NCBI GenBank assembly: GCA_013140955.1
Contig: JABFRY010000363.1
Coordinates: 1-5,653 of the forward strand
Direction: 5' to 3'
DNA: 5,653 bases
Source: Acidobacteriota bacterium
GTDB taxonomy: Bacteria; Acidobacteriota; Vicinamibacteria; Vicinamibacterales; UBA2999
Each line of letters opens with the position of its first letter. Within the stretch, counting starts at the first letter, position 1. Positions 1 to 5,653 of the stretch are shown piece after piece. The notes beneath the pieces were generated by a model. It made no database searches, was not told the origin of the DNA, and saw nothing but the letters and a program-made list of their open reading frames with translations. A program made the translations under genes and the position numbers.

Positions 1-282
1 GCGCTCGCGCCCGATCCGACCGCACGCTACACACGCGCCTCGGACCTCTGGAGCGACGTGATGGCCGCGCGCCGATCGGTCGGCACCCCGACGCCCGCGC
101 GCATCCCCGTGCCCGCCGCGGCCGTCGTCACGCCGCCAGCGCCCGAGGCCCGTGTGGACGTCCGGCCCCGCCCGCCGTTGCGGGTCCAGGCCGAGCCCGC
201 AGCGGCACGCCTCTGCTGGCATTGCCACAAGGCCCTGCACGCGCGCGCGGACCGCTGCCTGTTCTGCGGCGAGACCCAGTAG
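1..282 (+). CDS. C-terminal fragment of an Ala/Pro-rich protein ending in a zinc ribbon
   Basis: The frame is open from the first base to the TAG at 280-282, giving 93 residues of a protein whose start lies left of the window. An ATG at 61 is in frame, but the frame is open on both sides of it and no good ribosome site precedes it, so it is probably internal. Most of the fragment is a low-complexity Ala/Pro/Arg/Val stretch, probably a disordered linker. The last 22 residues carry four cysteines (codons at 214, 223, 256 and 265) in a CX2C-X10-CX2C arrangement, with CWHC and CLFCGE as the two knuckles. This is typical of a small zinc ribbon that binds one Zn(II) and serves in protein or nucleic-acid contact. 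No signal peptide or membrane segment is visible in this part. The upstream domain that would define the function is missing, so I do not name it. The gene is real with fair confidence because the conserved-looking cysteine pairs sit exactly at the end of the frame. Confidence 0.6.
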   Translation, partial: ALAPDPTARYTRASDLWSDVMAARRSVGTPTPARIPVPAAAVVTPPAPEARVDVRPRPPLRVQAEPAAARLCWHCHKALHARADRCLFCGETQ

Positions 283-294
283 CCCCCTCACGAT

Positions 295-324
295 TCGACG
301 GCGTACGACAGTACCCGGTACAAT
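295..324 (+). promoter_or_regulatory. Candidate sigma70-like promoter for ilvE
   Basis: TACAAT at 319-324 matches the -10 consensus TATAAT at five of six positions. Eighteen bases upstream lies TCGACG (295-300), which matches TTGACA at four of six. Transcription would start near 331 and leave a leader of roughly 85 nt before the ilvE ATG. It lies in the only sizeable gap upstream of the ilvE-pilT-recX cluster and is locally AT-richer than its surroundings. Promoter calls by eye in GC-rich genomes are weak. Confidence 0.4.
311..321. repeat. Short inverted repeat overlapping the ilvE -10 box
   Basis: GTACC-C-GGTAC is a perfect 5-bp inverted repeat around one central base, and its right arm overlaps the first three bases of the candidate -10 hexamer. 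A further GTAC lies at 303-306, so three GTAC tetramers start at 303, 311 and 318. The placement suits a repressor operator, but the repeat is short enough to be chance. Confidence 0.3.
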
Positions 325-340
325 CGCCGAACGGCCCCCG

Positions 341-357
341 CCGGCCTGCAGGGCCGG
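341..357 (+). promoter_or_regulatory. GC-rich hairpin in the ilvE leader
   Basis: CCGGCC (341-346) and GGCCGG (352-357) can pair into a six-bp all-GC stem with the five-base loop TGCAG. No T tract follows, so it does not look like an intrinsic terminator. It would lie about 10 nt into a transcript starting near 331, where it could protect the 5' end. Such stems arise easily in GC-rich DNA. Confidence 0.3.
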
Positions 358-403
358 TCCCCTTCGCGCGATACACCGGAGGACGGGATCGGGGCCGTCA
401 CCT

Positions 404-409
404 AAGGAG
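404..409 (+). promoter_or_regulatory. Ribosome binding site of ilvE
   Basis: AAGGAG ends seven bases before the ATG at 417. It is a near-perfect Shine-Dalgarno site, the best in the window, and it fixes the ilvE start. The same frame is open further upstream, with another ATG at 222, but conserved family sequence begins only after 417. Confidence 0.85.
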
Positions 410-416
410 CAGCACC

Positions 417-1388
417 ATGGCGTTTCCGGGAACCGGGAAGATCTGGATGAACGGATCGCTCGTCGAGTGGGCCGACGCGCGAATCCATATCGCGTCGCAC
501 GTCGTCCACTACGGCAGCGCCGTCTTCGAGGGCGCCCGGTGCTACGACACGGTCCGCGGCCCGGCCTGCTTCCGGCTCGACGCGCACCTCCGGCGCCTCG
601 TGGACTCGGCCCGCATCTACCGCATGGAAGCGTCGTACGACGTCCCGGCCCTCACCGCCGCCGTGCACGAGACCATTCGCGCCAATGCCTTCAGGGCGTG
701 CTACGTCCGGCCGCTGATCTACCGCGGCTACGACTCGCTCGGCGTCAACCCGTTCCCCTGCCCGGTGGACACGGCGGTGCTCGTCTGGGAGTGGGGCGCC
801 TACTTCACCAAGGAGGCCATCGAAGAGGGCCTCGACGTCAAGGTGAGCACGTGGGCCCGCATGTCGCCCAACACCCTGCCGGCGATGGCCAAGAGCGTGG
901 CGAACTACGCCAACTCGCAGCTCATCAAGATGGAGGCGACCCTCGAGGGGTATGCCGAGGGCATCGCCCTCGACACGGAGGGGAATCTCAGCGAGGGCAG
1001 CGGCCAGAACCTGTTCCTGGTGCGCGACGGGGTCATCTTCACCCCGCCCATGGGCTCGTCCGTCCTGTGGGGCATCACCCGCGACTCGGTGATCACCATC
1101 GCCCGGGATCTGGGCTTCGAGGTCCGGGAGCAGGTTCTGCCCCGCGAGTTCCTGTACATCGCGGACGAGGTGTTCTTCGCAGGCACGGCCGTCGAGGTCA
1201 CGCCCATCCGGTCGGTGGACAAGATCCGCATCGGCAGCGGACGGCGGGGCCCGGTGACCGAGGCCATCCAGCAGCGGTTCTTCTCGATTGTGCGCGGGGA
1301 GGCACCGGATACGCACGGATGGCTCACCCCGGTCGAGCTTGGGGAACCGGCCGGTGCCGCTACATCCGGAGGGTCGAAGGGTCGATAG
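417..1388 (+). CDS. ilvE: Branched-chain amino acid aminotransferase
   Basis: This 323-residue protein is a class IV (D-amino-acid-transaminase fold) PLP enzyme of the IlvE family. It interconverts leucine, isoleucine and valine with their 2-oxo acids using glutamate/2-oxoglutarate, the last step of branched-chain amino acid synthesis, in the cytoplasm. The resemblance to E. coli IlvE spans the whole length. Landmarks are HYGSAVFEG (31-39, with Tyr32 and Phe37 of the substrate pocket), YVRPLIYRG (96-104, with carboxylate-binding Arg98), WGAY (126-129), the PLP-forming Lys159 (codon 891-893) followed by Asn163-Tyr164, the PLP-binding EGSGQNLF (193-200, Glu193), GITRD, and GTAVEVTP near the C-terminus. 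All expected catalytic residues are present. E. coli IlvE has 309 residues; the extra length here is a Gly/Ser/Pro tail after the conserved Gly-Trp-Leu, probably disordered. The gene has its own promoter candidate and a strong ribosome site, and ends 7 nt before the pilT-like gene. A D-amino-acid or aminodeoxychorismate enzyme is unlikely given the IlvE-type motifs. Confidence 0.96.
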   Translation: MAFPGTGKIWMNGSLVEWADARIHIASHVVHYGSAVFEGARCYDTVRGPACFRLDAHLRRLVDSARIYRMEASYDVPALTAAVHETIRANAFRACYVRPLIYRGYDSLGVNPFPCPVDTAVLVWEWGAYFTKEAIEEGLDVKVSTWARMSPNTLPAMAKSVANYANSQLIKMEATLEGYAEGIALDTEGNLSEGSGQNLFLVRDGVIFTPPMGSSVLWGITRDSVITIARDLGFEVREQVLPREFLYIADEVFFAGTAVEVTPIRSVDKIRIGSGRRGPVTEAIQQRFFSIVRGEAPDTHGWLTPVELGEPAGAATSGGSKGR

Positions 1389-1395
1389 CAGGGAC

Positions 1396-2541
1396 ATGCA
1401 CGTCAATGACCTGCTGACCATTGCCGTTGAATCCGGCGCCTCGGACCTCCACCTGAAGGTAGGCAGCTACCCGATGATGCGGGTCCGGGGCACCCTGGTG
1501 CCCGCCACCGAAGAGCAGCGCCTCACCCACGACGACCTCTCGCGGATCGCCGAGTCGGTGCTCCCCCCCGAACAGCAGGAGAAGTTCCGGCGGACGCACG
1601 AGACCGACCTCGCCTACAGCGTGGGCGGGCTCGGCCGCTTCCGCTGCAACGTCTTCCAGCAGCGCGGGACCATCGGGCTCATCTTCCGCGTGATTCCCAT
1701 GCACCCGATCACGCTCGAGGATCTGCTGCTGCCCCGGGTCCTCAAGCGCATCGCCGCCGAGGAACGCGGGCTCGTCCTGGTGACGGGCACGACCGGCTCG
1801 GGCAAGAGCACCACCCTGGCCGGCATGATCCACGAGATCAACTGCACGCGCAGCACGCACGTGATGACGATCGAGGATCCGATCGAGTACCTGCACCGCG
1901 ACAACAAGTCGATCATCAACCAGCGCGAGATCGGCGTGGACACCGACTCGTTCGCCCTCGCGCTGCGCAGCGCCCTGCGCCAGGACCCCGACGTGCTGCT
2001 CGTGGGCGAGATGCGCGACTACGAAACGATCGAGACCGCCCTGCTCGCCGCCGAGACCGGACACCTCGTCTTCTCCACGCTGCACACCCTCGACGCCACC
2101 GAGACCATCAACCGCATCATCGCGGTGTTCCCACCGCACCAGCAGAAGCAGATCCGCATCCAGCTGGCGAGCGTGCTCAAGGCCGTGATCTCCCAGCGCC
2201 TGATTCCCCGCGCCGACGGCAAGGGCCGCGTGCCGGCCGTGGAAGTGCTCATCAGCACCGCGTTCATCCGCGACTGCATCATGGACAAGGAGCGCACCCA
2301 CATGATCCCCGGTGCGATTGCCCAGGGCACGTCGCAGTACGGCATGCAGACGTTCGACCAGTCGATCTTCGGCTTCTTCGCCCAGGGCCTGCTCACCTAC
2401 GAGGACGCCCTCCGGTGGTGCTCCAATGTGGACGAGTTCAAGCTGAAGGTGCAGGGCATCGCCACGACGGCCGAACTCGCCCGGGAGGAGATGGCGCGCA
2501 GCAACGCCTCGATGCCCGAGGTCACGAGGTTTGGACAGTAG
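1396..2541 (+). CDS. pilT: Type IV pilus retraction ATPase, PilT/PilU family
   Basis: This 381-residue protein is a GspE/PilT-type hexameric secretion ATPase that powers pilus retraction at the inner-membrane base of the type IV pilus, supporting twitching motility, adhesion and often DNA uptake. The N-terminal PAS-like domain (about 1-110) begins with the family's ASDLHLKVG stretch. The RecA-like ATPase core follows: Walker A GTTGSGKSTT at 131-140 (Lys137), Asp box IEDPIEY from 159, Walker B DVLLVGEMRD from 199 (Glu205), and His box with His223 and His230 in HLVFSTLH. The PilT AIRNLIRE region appears as TAFIRDCIMD (288-297). The segment from GMQTFDQ (316-322) to LKVQGI (350-355) resembles PilU more than PilT, so the paralogue assignment is uncertain; a 26-residue charged tail follows. 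The ATG at 1396 is chosen because conserved sequence starts there; upstream sequence in the same frame belongs to ilvE. Its ribosome site is poor (AGGG only two bases upstream), which suggests coupling to ilvE translation. No pilB or pilC is in the window. Confidence 0.93.
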   Translation: MHVNDLLTIAVESGASDLHLKVGSYPMMRVRGTLVPATEEQRLTHDDLSRIAESVLPPEQQEKFRRTHETDLAYSVGGLGRFRCNVFQQRGTIGLIFRVIPMHPITLEDLLLPRVLKRIAAEERGLVLVTGTTGSGKSTTLAGMIHEINCTRSTHVMTIEDPIEYLHRDNKSIINQREIGVDTDSFALALRSALRQDPDVLLVGEMRDYETIETALLAAETGHLVFSTLHTLDATETINRIIAVFPPHQQKQIRIQLASVLKAVISQRLIPRADGKGRVPAVEVLISTAFIRDCIMDKERTHMIPGAIAQGTSQYGMQTFDQSIFGFFAQGLLTYEDALRWCSNVDEFKLKVQGIATTAELAREEMARSNASMPEVTRFGQ

Positions 2542-3013
2542 CGACCGGAAGGCCTACGTCGCGGGTCTGCGGGTCCTCGGCCGGCGGGAGGTCTCGACCG
2601 CGCAGCTGCGGCAGCGCCTCGAGCGCCAGGCCTACGACCCCGCCGACATCGACGCCGCCCTCGCCCGCCTCCAGGCGGAACATGCCCTCGACGATCGCCG
2701 CACGGCCCTGGCCTGCGCCAGGAGCGAGGTCCGCCTCAAGGGGCGCGGGCCGGCCCGGGTGCGGTTGCGCCTGCGCGCGCTGGGGCTCGACCCCGCCCTC
2801 GTGGACGAGACCCTGCGGGCGGTGTTCGGCGACGAGGACGAACGCAGCCTGGTCGAACGCGCCCTCGACCGTCGCCTCCGGCAGGGCACCCTCTCCGATC
2901 CGGCCACCGAGCGACGCCTGCACCGCTTCCTGCTCGGCCAGGGCTTCTCGCCCTCCCTCGTCCGCGACGTGCTCCGCCACCGACGGGCCGGAGACGCCCC
3001 AGGCGACGACTGA
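2531..3013 (+). CDS. recX: Regulatory protein RecX
   Basis: This 160-residue, Arg- and Leu-rich protein belongs to the RecX family, whose members bind RecA filaments and usually inhibit RecA strand exchange and coprotease activity. The length is close to E. coli RecX (166). Family features are YVAGLRVLGRRE (9-20) with the following Leu/Arg helix, ALARLQ and LDDRR (53-57) closing the first three-helix repeat, and GRGPARVRLRLRALG (71-85) opening the second. A third repeat follows to near residue 150. The start is TTG at 2531: the frame has a stop at 2444-2446 and contains no ATG, GTG or CTG between it and this TTG, while conserved sequence begins by residue 8. The start lies inside the pilT-like gene (11-nt overlap), and the only purine-rich motif, GAGGT at 2526-2530, directly abuts the start codon. 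Translation is therefore probably coupled to ribosomes finishing pilT. recA is not adjacent. alaS follows, as it does in E. coli. Confidence 0.9.
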   Translation: MDSSDRKAYVAGLRVLGRREVSTAQLRQRLERQAYDPADIDAALARLQAEHALDDRRTALACARSEVRLKGRGPARVRLRLRALGLDPALVDETLRAVFGDEDERSLVERALDRRLRQGTLSDPATERRLHRFLLGQGFSPSLVRDVLRHRRAGDAPGDD

Positions 3014-3095
3014 CGCGCCGCAATTCGGCTTGTGAGGGGCAACCCCCAGCCTGTACTCTGGATCCTCGCCACCCCACTTCCCCCGACGGACTCCG
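3014..3095 (+). other. Spacer between recX and alaS
   Basis: The 82 nt contain a candidate promoter (3030-3057) and a C-rich leader. A four-bp GGGG/CCCC pairing with a CAA loop (3036-3046) is too weak and lacks a T tract, so I do not call a terminator. recX transcription may read through into alaS. Confidence 0.5.
3030..3057 (+). promoter_or_regulatory. Weak candidate promoter for alaS
   Basis: TTGTGA (3030-3035) and TGTACT (3052-3057), 16 bases apart, each match the sigma70 consensus at four of six positions. Transcription would begin near 3064, giving a leader of about 30 nt. An essential gene after an 82-nt gap would be expected to have its own promoter, but the match is modest. Confidence 0.28.
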
Positions 3096-5653
3096 ATGAC
3101 CGCCAACGACATTCGCCGCTCGTTCCTGTCGTACTTCGAGCGCCAGCATCACCGCGTCGTGCCGAGCGCTCCCCTCGTGCCGCACGAGGACCCGACGCTC
3201 CTGTTCACCAACGCGGGCATGAACCAGTTCAAGGACCTGTTCCTCGGGCGCGAACGGCGCGACTACACGCGCGCCGCGACCGCGCAGAAGTGCATGCGGG
3301 TGAGCGGCAAGCACAACGACCTCGATGCGGTCGGGCCGTCGTTCCGGCACCACACGTTCTTCGAGATGCTCGGGAACTTCTCGTTCGGCGACTACTTCAA
3401 GCAGGACGCGATCGGGTTGGCCTGGCACCTGCTCACCACCGAATGGGGCCTGCCGCCGGAGCGGCTGTTCGCCACCATCTTCAGCGGTGAAGCCGGCGTG
3501 CCCCGCGACGACGAAGCCTTCGCGATCTGGCGCGCGTTCCTGCCCGCAGACCGGATCGGCGCGCTGGGGGCGGCCGACAACTTCTGGCAGATGGGCGACA
3601 CCGGCCCCTGCGGCCGATGCTCGGAGATCTACTACGAGCGCGGGGATTCGCTCCCGTGCGCCGAGGAGGCGGCCGGCGGCCGGTGCCGCGGCGTCGAGTG
3701 CTCGTGCGACCGGTTCGTCGAGATCTGGAACAACGTCTTCATGGAGTTCGAGCGGCAGCCGGACGGCACGCTGCTGCCCCTGCCCGCCCCCTCCATCGAC
3801 ACCGGCATGGGCCTCGAGCGCATCACCGCGGTGCTCCAGGGCCACCTGTCGAACTACGACACGGACCTCTTCACCCCGCTGCTCGGCGCCATCGGCGACC
3901 GTGCGGGACGCAGGCATGGCGGCACGCTCGAGCCCGGTGACGTCTCCATGCGGGTCGTCGCCGACCACCTCCGGGCGATGACCTTCCTCATCGCCGACGG
4001 CGTCGCGCCCTCGAACGAGTGGCGCGGCTACGTGCTCCGGAAGATCATGCGGCGCGCCATGCGCCACGGCAAGCGGCTCGGGCTCGACGAACCTTTCCTG
4101 CACACCCTCGTGCCAACGCTCGTGCAGGAGTGCGGCGACGCCTACCCGGAGCTCCGGGCCGGCGCGTCGGTGGTCGCCGAGGTGATTCGCGCCGAGGAGG
4201 AGCGCTTCGAAGCGGTGCTCACCGGCGGACTGCCCCGGCTCGAGGAGCTGCTGGATCAGGCCGCGGCCGCCGGCACCGCGGTGGACGGCGCCGCGGCATT
4301 CCGCCTGTACGACACCTACGGGGTGCCTCGGGACTTCATCGAAGACCTCTCCGAAGAGCGTCGGCTCACCTTCGATCGCGACGGCTTCGATCGCGCCATG
4401 GAAGGCCAGCGCGAGAAGGCCCGTGCGGGCACGGCCTTCAAGGGCCGCGCGCAGGACGTGGCCTGGGACGCCGACGAGCGGACCGACGCCGTGCTGCGCG
4501 GGATCGGCGAACACGTCTTCCGCGGCTACGACCTCACCTCGCTGCACACTCACGTCGTCCGCCTGTTCGACGCCGACCGCCGGCAGACGGCGGCCCTCCC
4601 CGAGGGCCAGCAGGGATACGTGGCGCTCGCCGAGACGCCGTTCTACGTCGAGTCGGGCGGACAGGTCTCGGACCACGGCACGCTGACATGGACCGGCGGC
4701 GAGGCCCGCGTCACGGGCGTCCTGCGCGCACCGGGATGGCCCCGCCTGCACCAGGTGGACGTGCACAGCGGGCGCCTCGACGAAGACCGGGCGGTCTCCG
4801 CCGATGTGGCCGCACCCGCACGCGACGCGACACGGCGCAACCACACGGCCACCCATCTGCTGCACGCCGCGCTTCGGGAAGTCCTCGGTGCGCACGTGAA
4901 GCAGGCCGGCTCGCTGGTGGCCCCCGACCGGCTGCGATTCGACTTCGTGCACTTCACCGCGCTCACTCCCGAGCAGCTGGCGCGCATCGAGCAGATCGTC
5001 AACGCGCAGGTGCTGGGCAACACGCCGGTCGTCACCGACGTCCGCTCCACCCAGGAGGCGATCGCCGCAGGCGCCATGGCGCTCTTCGGCGAGAAGTACG
5101 GCGATACCGTCCGGGTCGTGTCGGTCCCTGGCATCAGCATGGAGCTGTGCGGGGGCACCCACGTGCGCGCGACGGGCGACATCGGCCTTTTCGCCATCGT
5201 CTCGGAGAGCGGCGTGGCCGCGGGGGTCCGGCGGATCGAGGCGATCACGGGCCTCGAGGCCGTGGCCGCCTTCCAGCACGCCCGGCAGGAACTGGCGCGC
5301 ATCGGCGCGACCCTGGGCGCACGGCCCGGCGATCTCCTGGCGCGCATCGTGGCCCTGCAGGAGGAGAACCGCCGCGTGGCGCGCGATCTCCAGCAGGCGC
5401 GCATGCAGGCGGCGCTCGGTGCGCCAGGTGGAGCCGCAGCGGAGGCGTTCAGCACCGTCGCCGGCATCCGGCTGGTGGCACGCCGCGTCAGCGGTCTCGA
5501 CAAGGCCGGACTGCGGGCGCTGGTCGATCGGCACCGCGACCAGATCGGCAGCGGCGTGGTGGTGCTCGCGGCCGAGGACGACGGGCGTGTGCTGCTGGTC
5601 GTCGGCGTGACGGCCGACCTGACGGATCGTGTGCAGGCCGGGCAGGTGGTGAA
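3096..5653 (+). CDS. alaS: Alanine--tRNA ligase, 3' end cut by the window
   Basis: Alanyl-tRNA synthetase, class IIc, charges tRNA-Ala in the cytoplasm and hydrolyses mischarged Ser/Gly-tRNA-Ala. The frame is open for 852 codons to the right edge; bacterial AlaS is usually about 875-890 residues, so only the C-terminal tip is missing. The start is the ATG followed by TANDIRRSF, a typical AlaS beginning; only a weak GACGGA precedes it by five bases. The catalytic domain (about 1-245) has motif 1 TNAGMNQFKD (38-47), motif 2 RHHTFFEM (84-91) and motif 3 DTGMGLERI (235-243). The tRNA-recognition domain includes GYVLRKIMRRAMRHG (311-325). The editing domain has FYVESGGQ (516-523) and the zinc site HTATH (His583, His587) with CGGTH (Cys685, His689), so proofreading looks intact. 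A coiled coil (about 732-775) leads into the C-Ala/DHHA1 domain. Unusual is a cysteine-rich segment in the catalytic domain: Cys172, 175, 188, 197, 202 and 204. No frameshift is seen. Confidence 0.97.
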   Translation, partial: MTANDIRRSFLSYFERQHHRVVPSAPLVPHEDPTLLFTNAGMNQFKDLFLGRERRDYTRAATAQKCMRVSGKHNDLDAVGPSFRHHTFFEMLGNFSFGDYFKQDAIGLAWHLLTTEWGLPPERLFATIFSGEAGVPRDDEAFAIWRAFLPADRIGALGAADNFWQMGDTGPCGRCSEIYYERGDSLPCAEEAAGGRCRGVECSCDRFVEIWNNVFMEFERQPDGTLLPLPAPSIDTGMGLERITAVLQGHLSNYDTDLFTPLLGAIGDRAGRRHGGTLEPGDVSMRVVADHLRAMTFLIADGVAPSNEWRGYVLRKIMRRAMRHGKRLGLDEPFLHTLVPTLVQECGDAYPELRAGASVVAEVIRAEEERFEAVLTGGLPRLEELLDQAAAAGTAVDGAAAFRLYDTYGVPRDFIEDLSEERRLTFDRDGFDRAMEGQREKARAGTAFKGRAQDVAWDADERTDAVLRGIGEHVFRGYDLTSLHTHVVRLFDADRRQTAALPEGQQGYVALAETPFYVESGGQVSDHGTLTWTGGEARVTGVLRAPGWPRLHQVDVHSGRLDEDRAVSADVAAPARDATRRNHTATHLLHAALREVLGAHVKQAGSLVAPDRLRFDFVHFTALTPEQLARIEQIVNAQVLGNTPVVTDVRSTQEAIAAGAMALFGEKYGDTVRVVSVPGISMELCGGTHVRATGDIGLFAIVSESGVAAGVRRIEAITGLEAVAAFQHARQELARIGATLGARPGDLLARIVALQEENRRVARDLQQARMQAALGAPGGAAAEAFSTVAGIRLVARRVSGLDKAGLRALVDRHRDQIGSGVVVLAAEDDGRVLLVVGVTADLTDRVQAGQVV

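Larger units (their letters stand above)
283..416 (+). other. Intergenic region and ilvE leader
   Basis: This 134-nt gap separates the zinc-ribbon gene from ilvE. It holds a candidate promoter at 295-324, an inverted repeat at 311-321, a GC hairpin at 341-357 and a Shine-Dalgarno site at 404-409, described separately. I see no hairpin followed by a T run, so no intrinsic terminator for the upstream gene. I also see no T-box-like element and no leader peptide rich in branched-chain codons. Confidence 0.6.

Noticed and set aside
238..249. Alternating CA/CG dinucleotide run, possible Z-DNA
   Set aside because: Only 12 bases inside coding sequence of a GC-rich gene, and readily explained by Ala/Arg codons.
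222..416. N-terminal extension of ilvE back to an ATG at 222
   Set aside because: It would overlap the zinc-ribbon gene, lacks family similarity, and ignores the excellent Shine-Dalgarno site just before the ATG at 417.
1288..1395. N-terminal extension of the pilT-like protein into ilvE
   Set aside because: The added residues are Arg/Pro-rich out-of-frame ilvE sequence. The typical PilT N-terminus starts at the ATG at 1396.
152..1417. A 421-codon + strand open frame overlapping ilvE in another frame
   Set aside because: Its translation is Arg/Gly/Pro/His-rich and lacks family motifs, while the ilvE frame carries every catalytic landmark. It is a codon-bias shadow.
402..1421. A 339-codon minus-strand open frame opposite ilvE, and a similar one opposite the pilT-like gene (1360-2301)
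   Set aside because: Both are low-complexity antisense shadows of recognised genes, with no ribosome site or known domain.
3036..3046. GGGG-CAA-CCCC hairpin after recX as a terminator
   Set aside because: The stem is four base pairs with a three-base loop and no T tract, and it falls inside the candidate alaS promoter spacer.
2736..5534. A 932-codon open frame on the minus strand opposite recX and alaS
   Set aside because: It lies antisense to recX and alaS. Its translation is Arg/Ala/Gly/Val/His-rich with no recognisable motif, as expected opposite a GC-rich gene with strong third-position bias. The + strand AlaS motifs are unambiguous.
1..5653. Mobile elements, CRISPR arrays, tRNA or rRNA genes, defence genes
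   Set aside because: On reading both strands I found no terminal inverted repeats, transposase motifs, regularly spaced repeats, tRNA-like sequence or defence domains.

Overview
The window is GC-rich bacterial chromosomal DNA. Every recognisable gene is on the + strand: the end of a zinc-ribbon protein, a complete branched-chain aminotransferase (ilvE), a complete PilT/PilU-family pilus retraction ATPase, a complete recX, and an alanyl-tRNA synthetase (alaS) that runs off the right edge. Codons favour G or C at third positions throughout, and nothing looks recently transferred. The AlaS and PilT sequences remind me of Acidobacteriota, perhaps Vicinamibacteria, but this is memory-based inference. 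Myxococcota or another deep GC-rich lineage is not excluded.

Layout. Positions 1-282 hold the C-terminal 93 residues of an Ala/Pro-rich protein ending in a CX2C-X10-CX2C zinc ribbon. Positions 283-416 are the only sizeable gap before ilvE. It has a plausible sigma70-like promoter whose -10 box overlaps a small GTACC/GGTAC inverted repeat, a GC hairpin in the leader, and a good Shine-Dalgarno site. ilvE (417-1388), the pilT-like gene (1396-2541) and recX (2531-3013) are packed with a 7-nt gap and an 11-nt overlap, so they are probably one transcription unit. An 82-nt spacer with a weaker candidate promoter precedes alaS (3096 to the edge). Its 852 visible codons are uninterrupted and lack only the last few dozen residues expected of the family.

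How they fit. These are mostly housekeeping genes: amino-acid biosynthesis (IlvE), protein synthesis (AlaS), RecA modulation (RecX) and type IV pilus retraction (PilT-like). recX next to alaS recalls the recA-recX-alaS order of enterobacteria, but here a pilus ATPase lies where recA would be. No defence system, mobile element, CRISPR array, tRNA/rRNA or clearly new system is visible. The points most worth a second look are the gene order, a cysteine-rich segment in the AlaS catalytic domain, the TTG start of recX inside the pilT-like gene, mixed PilT/PilU features, and the operator-like repeat before ilvE.
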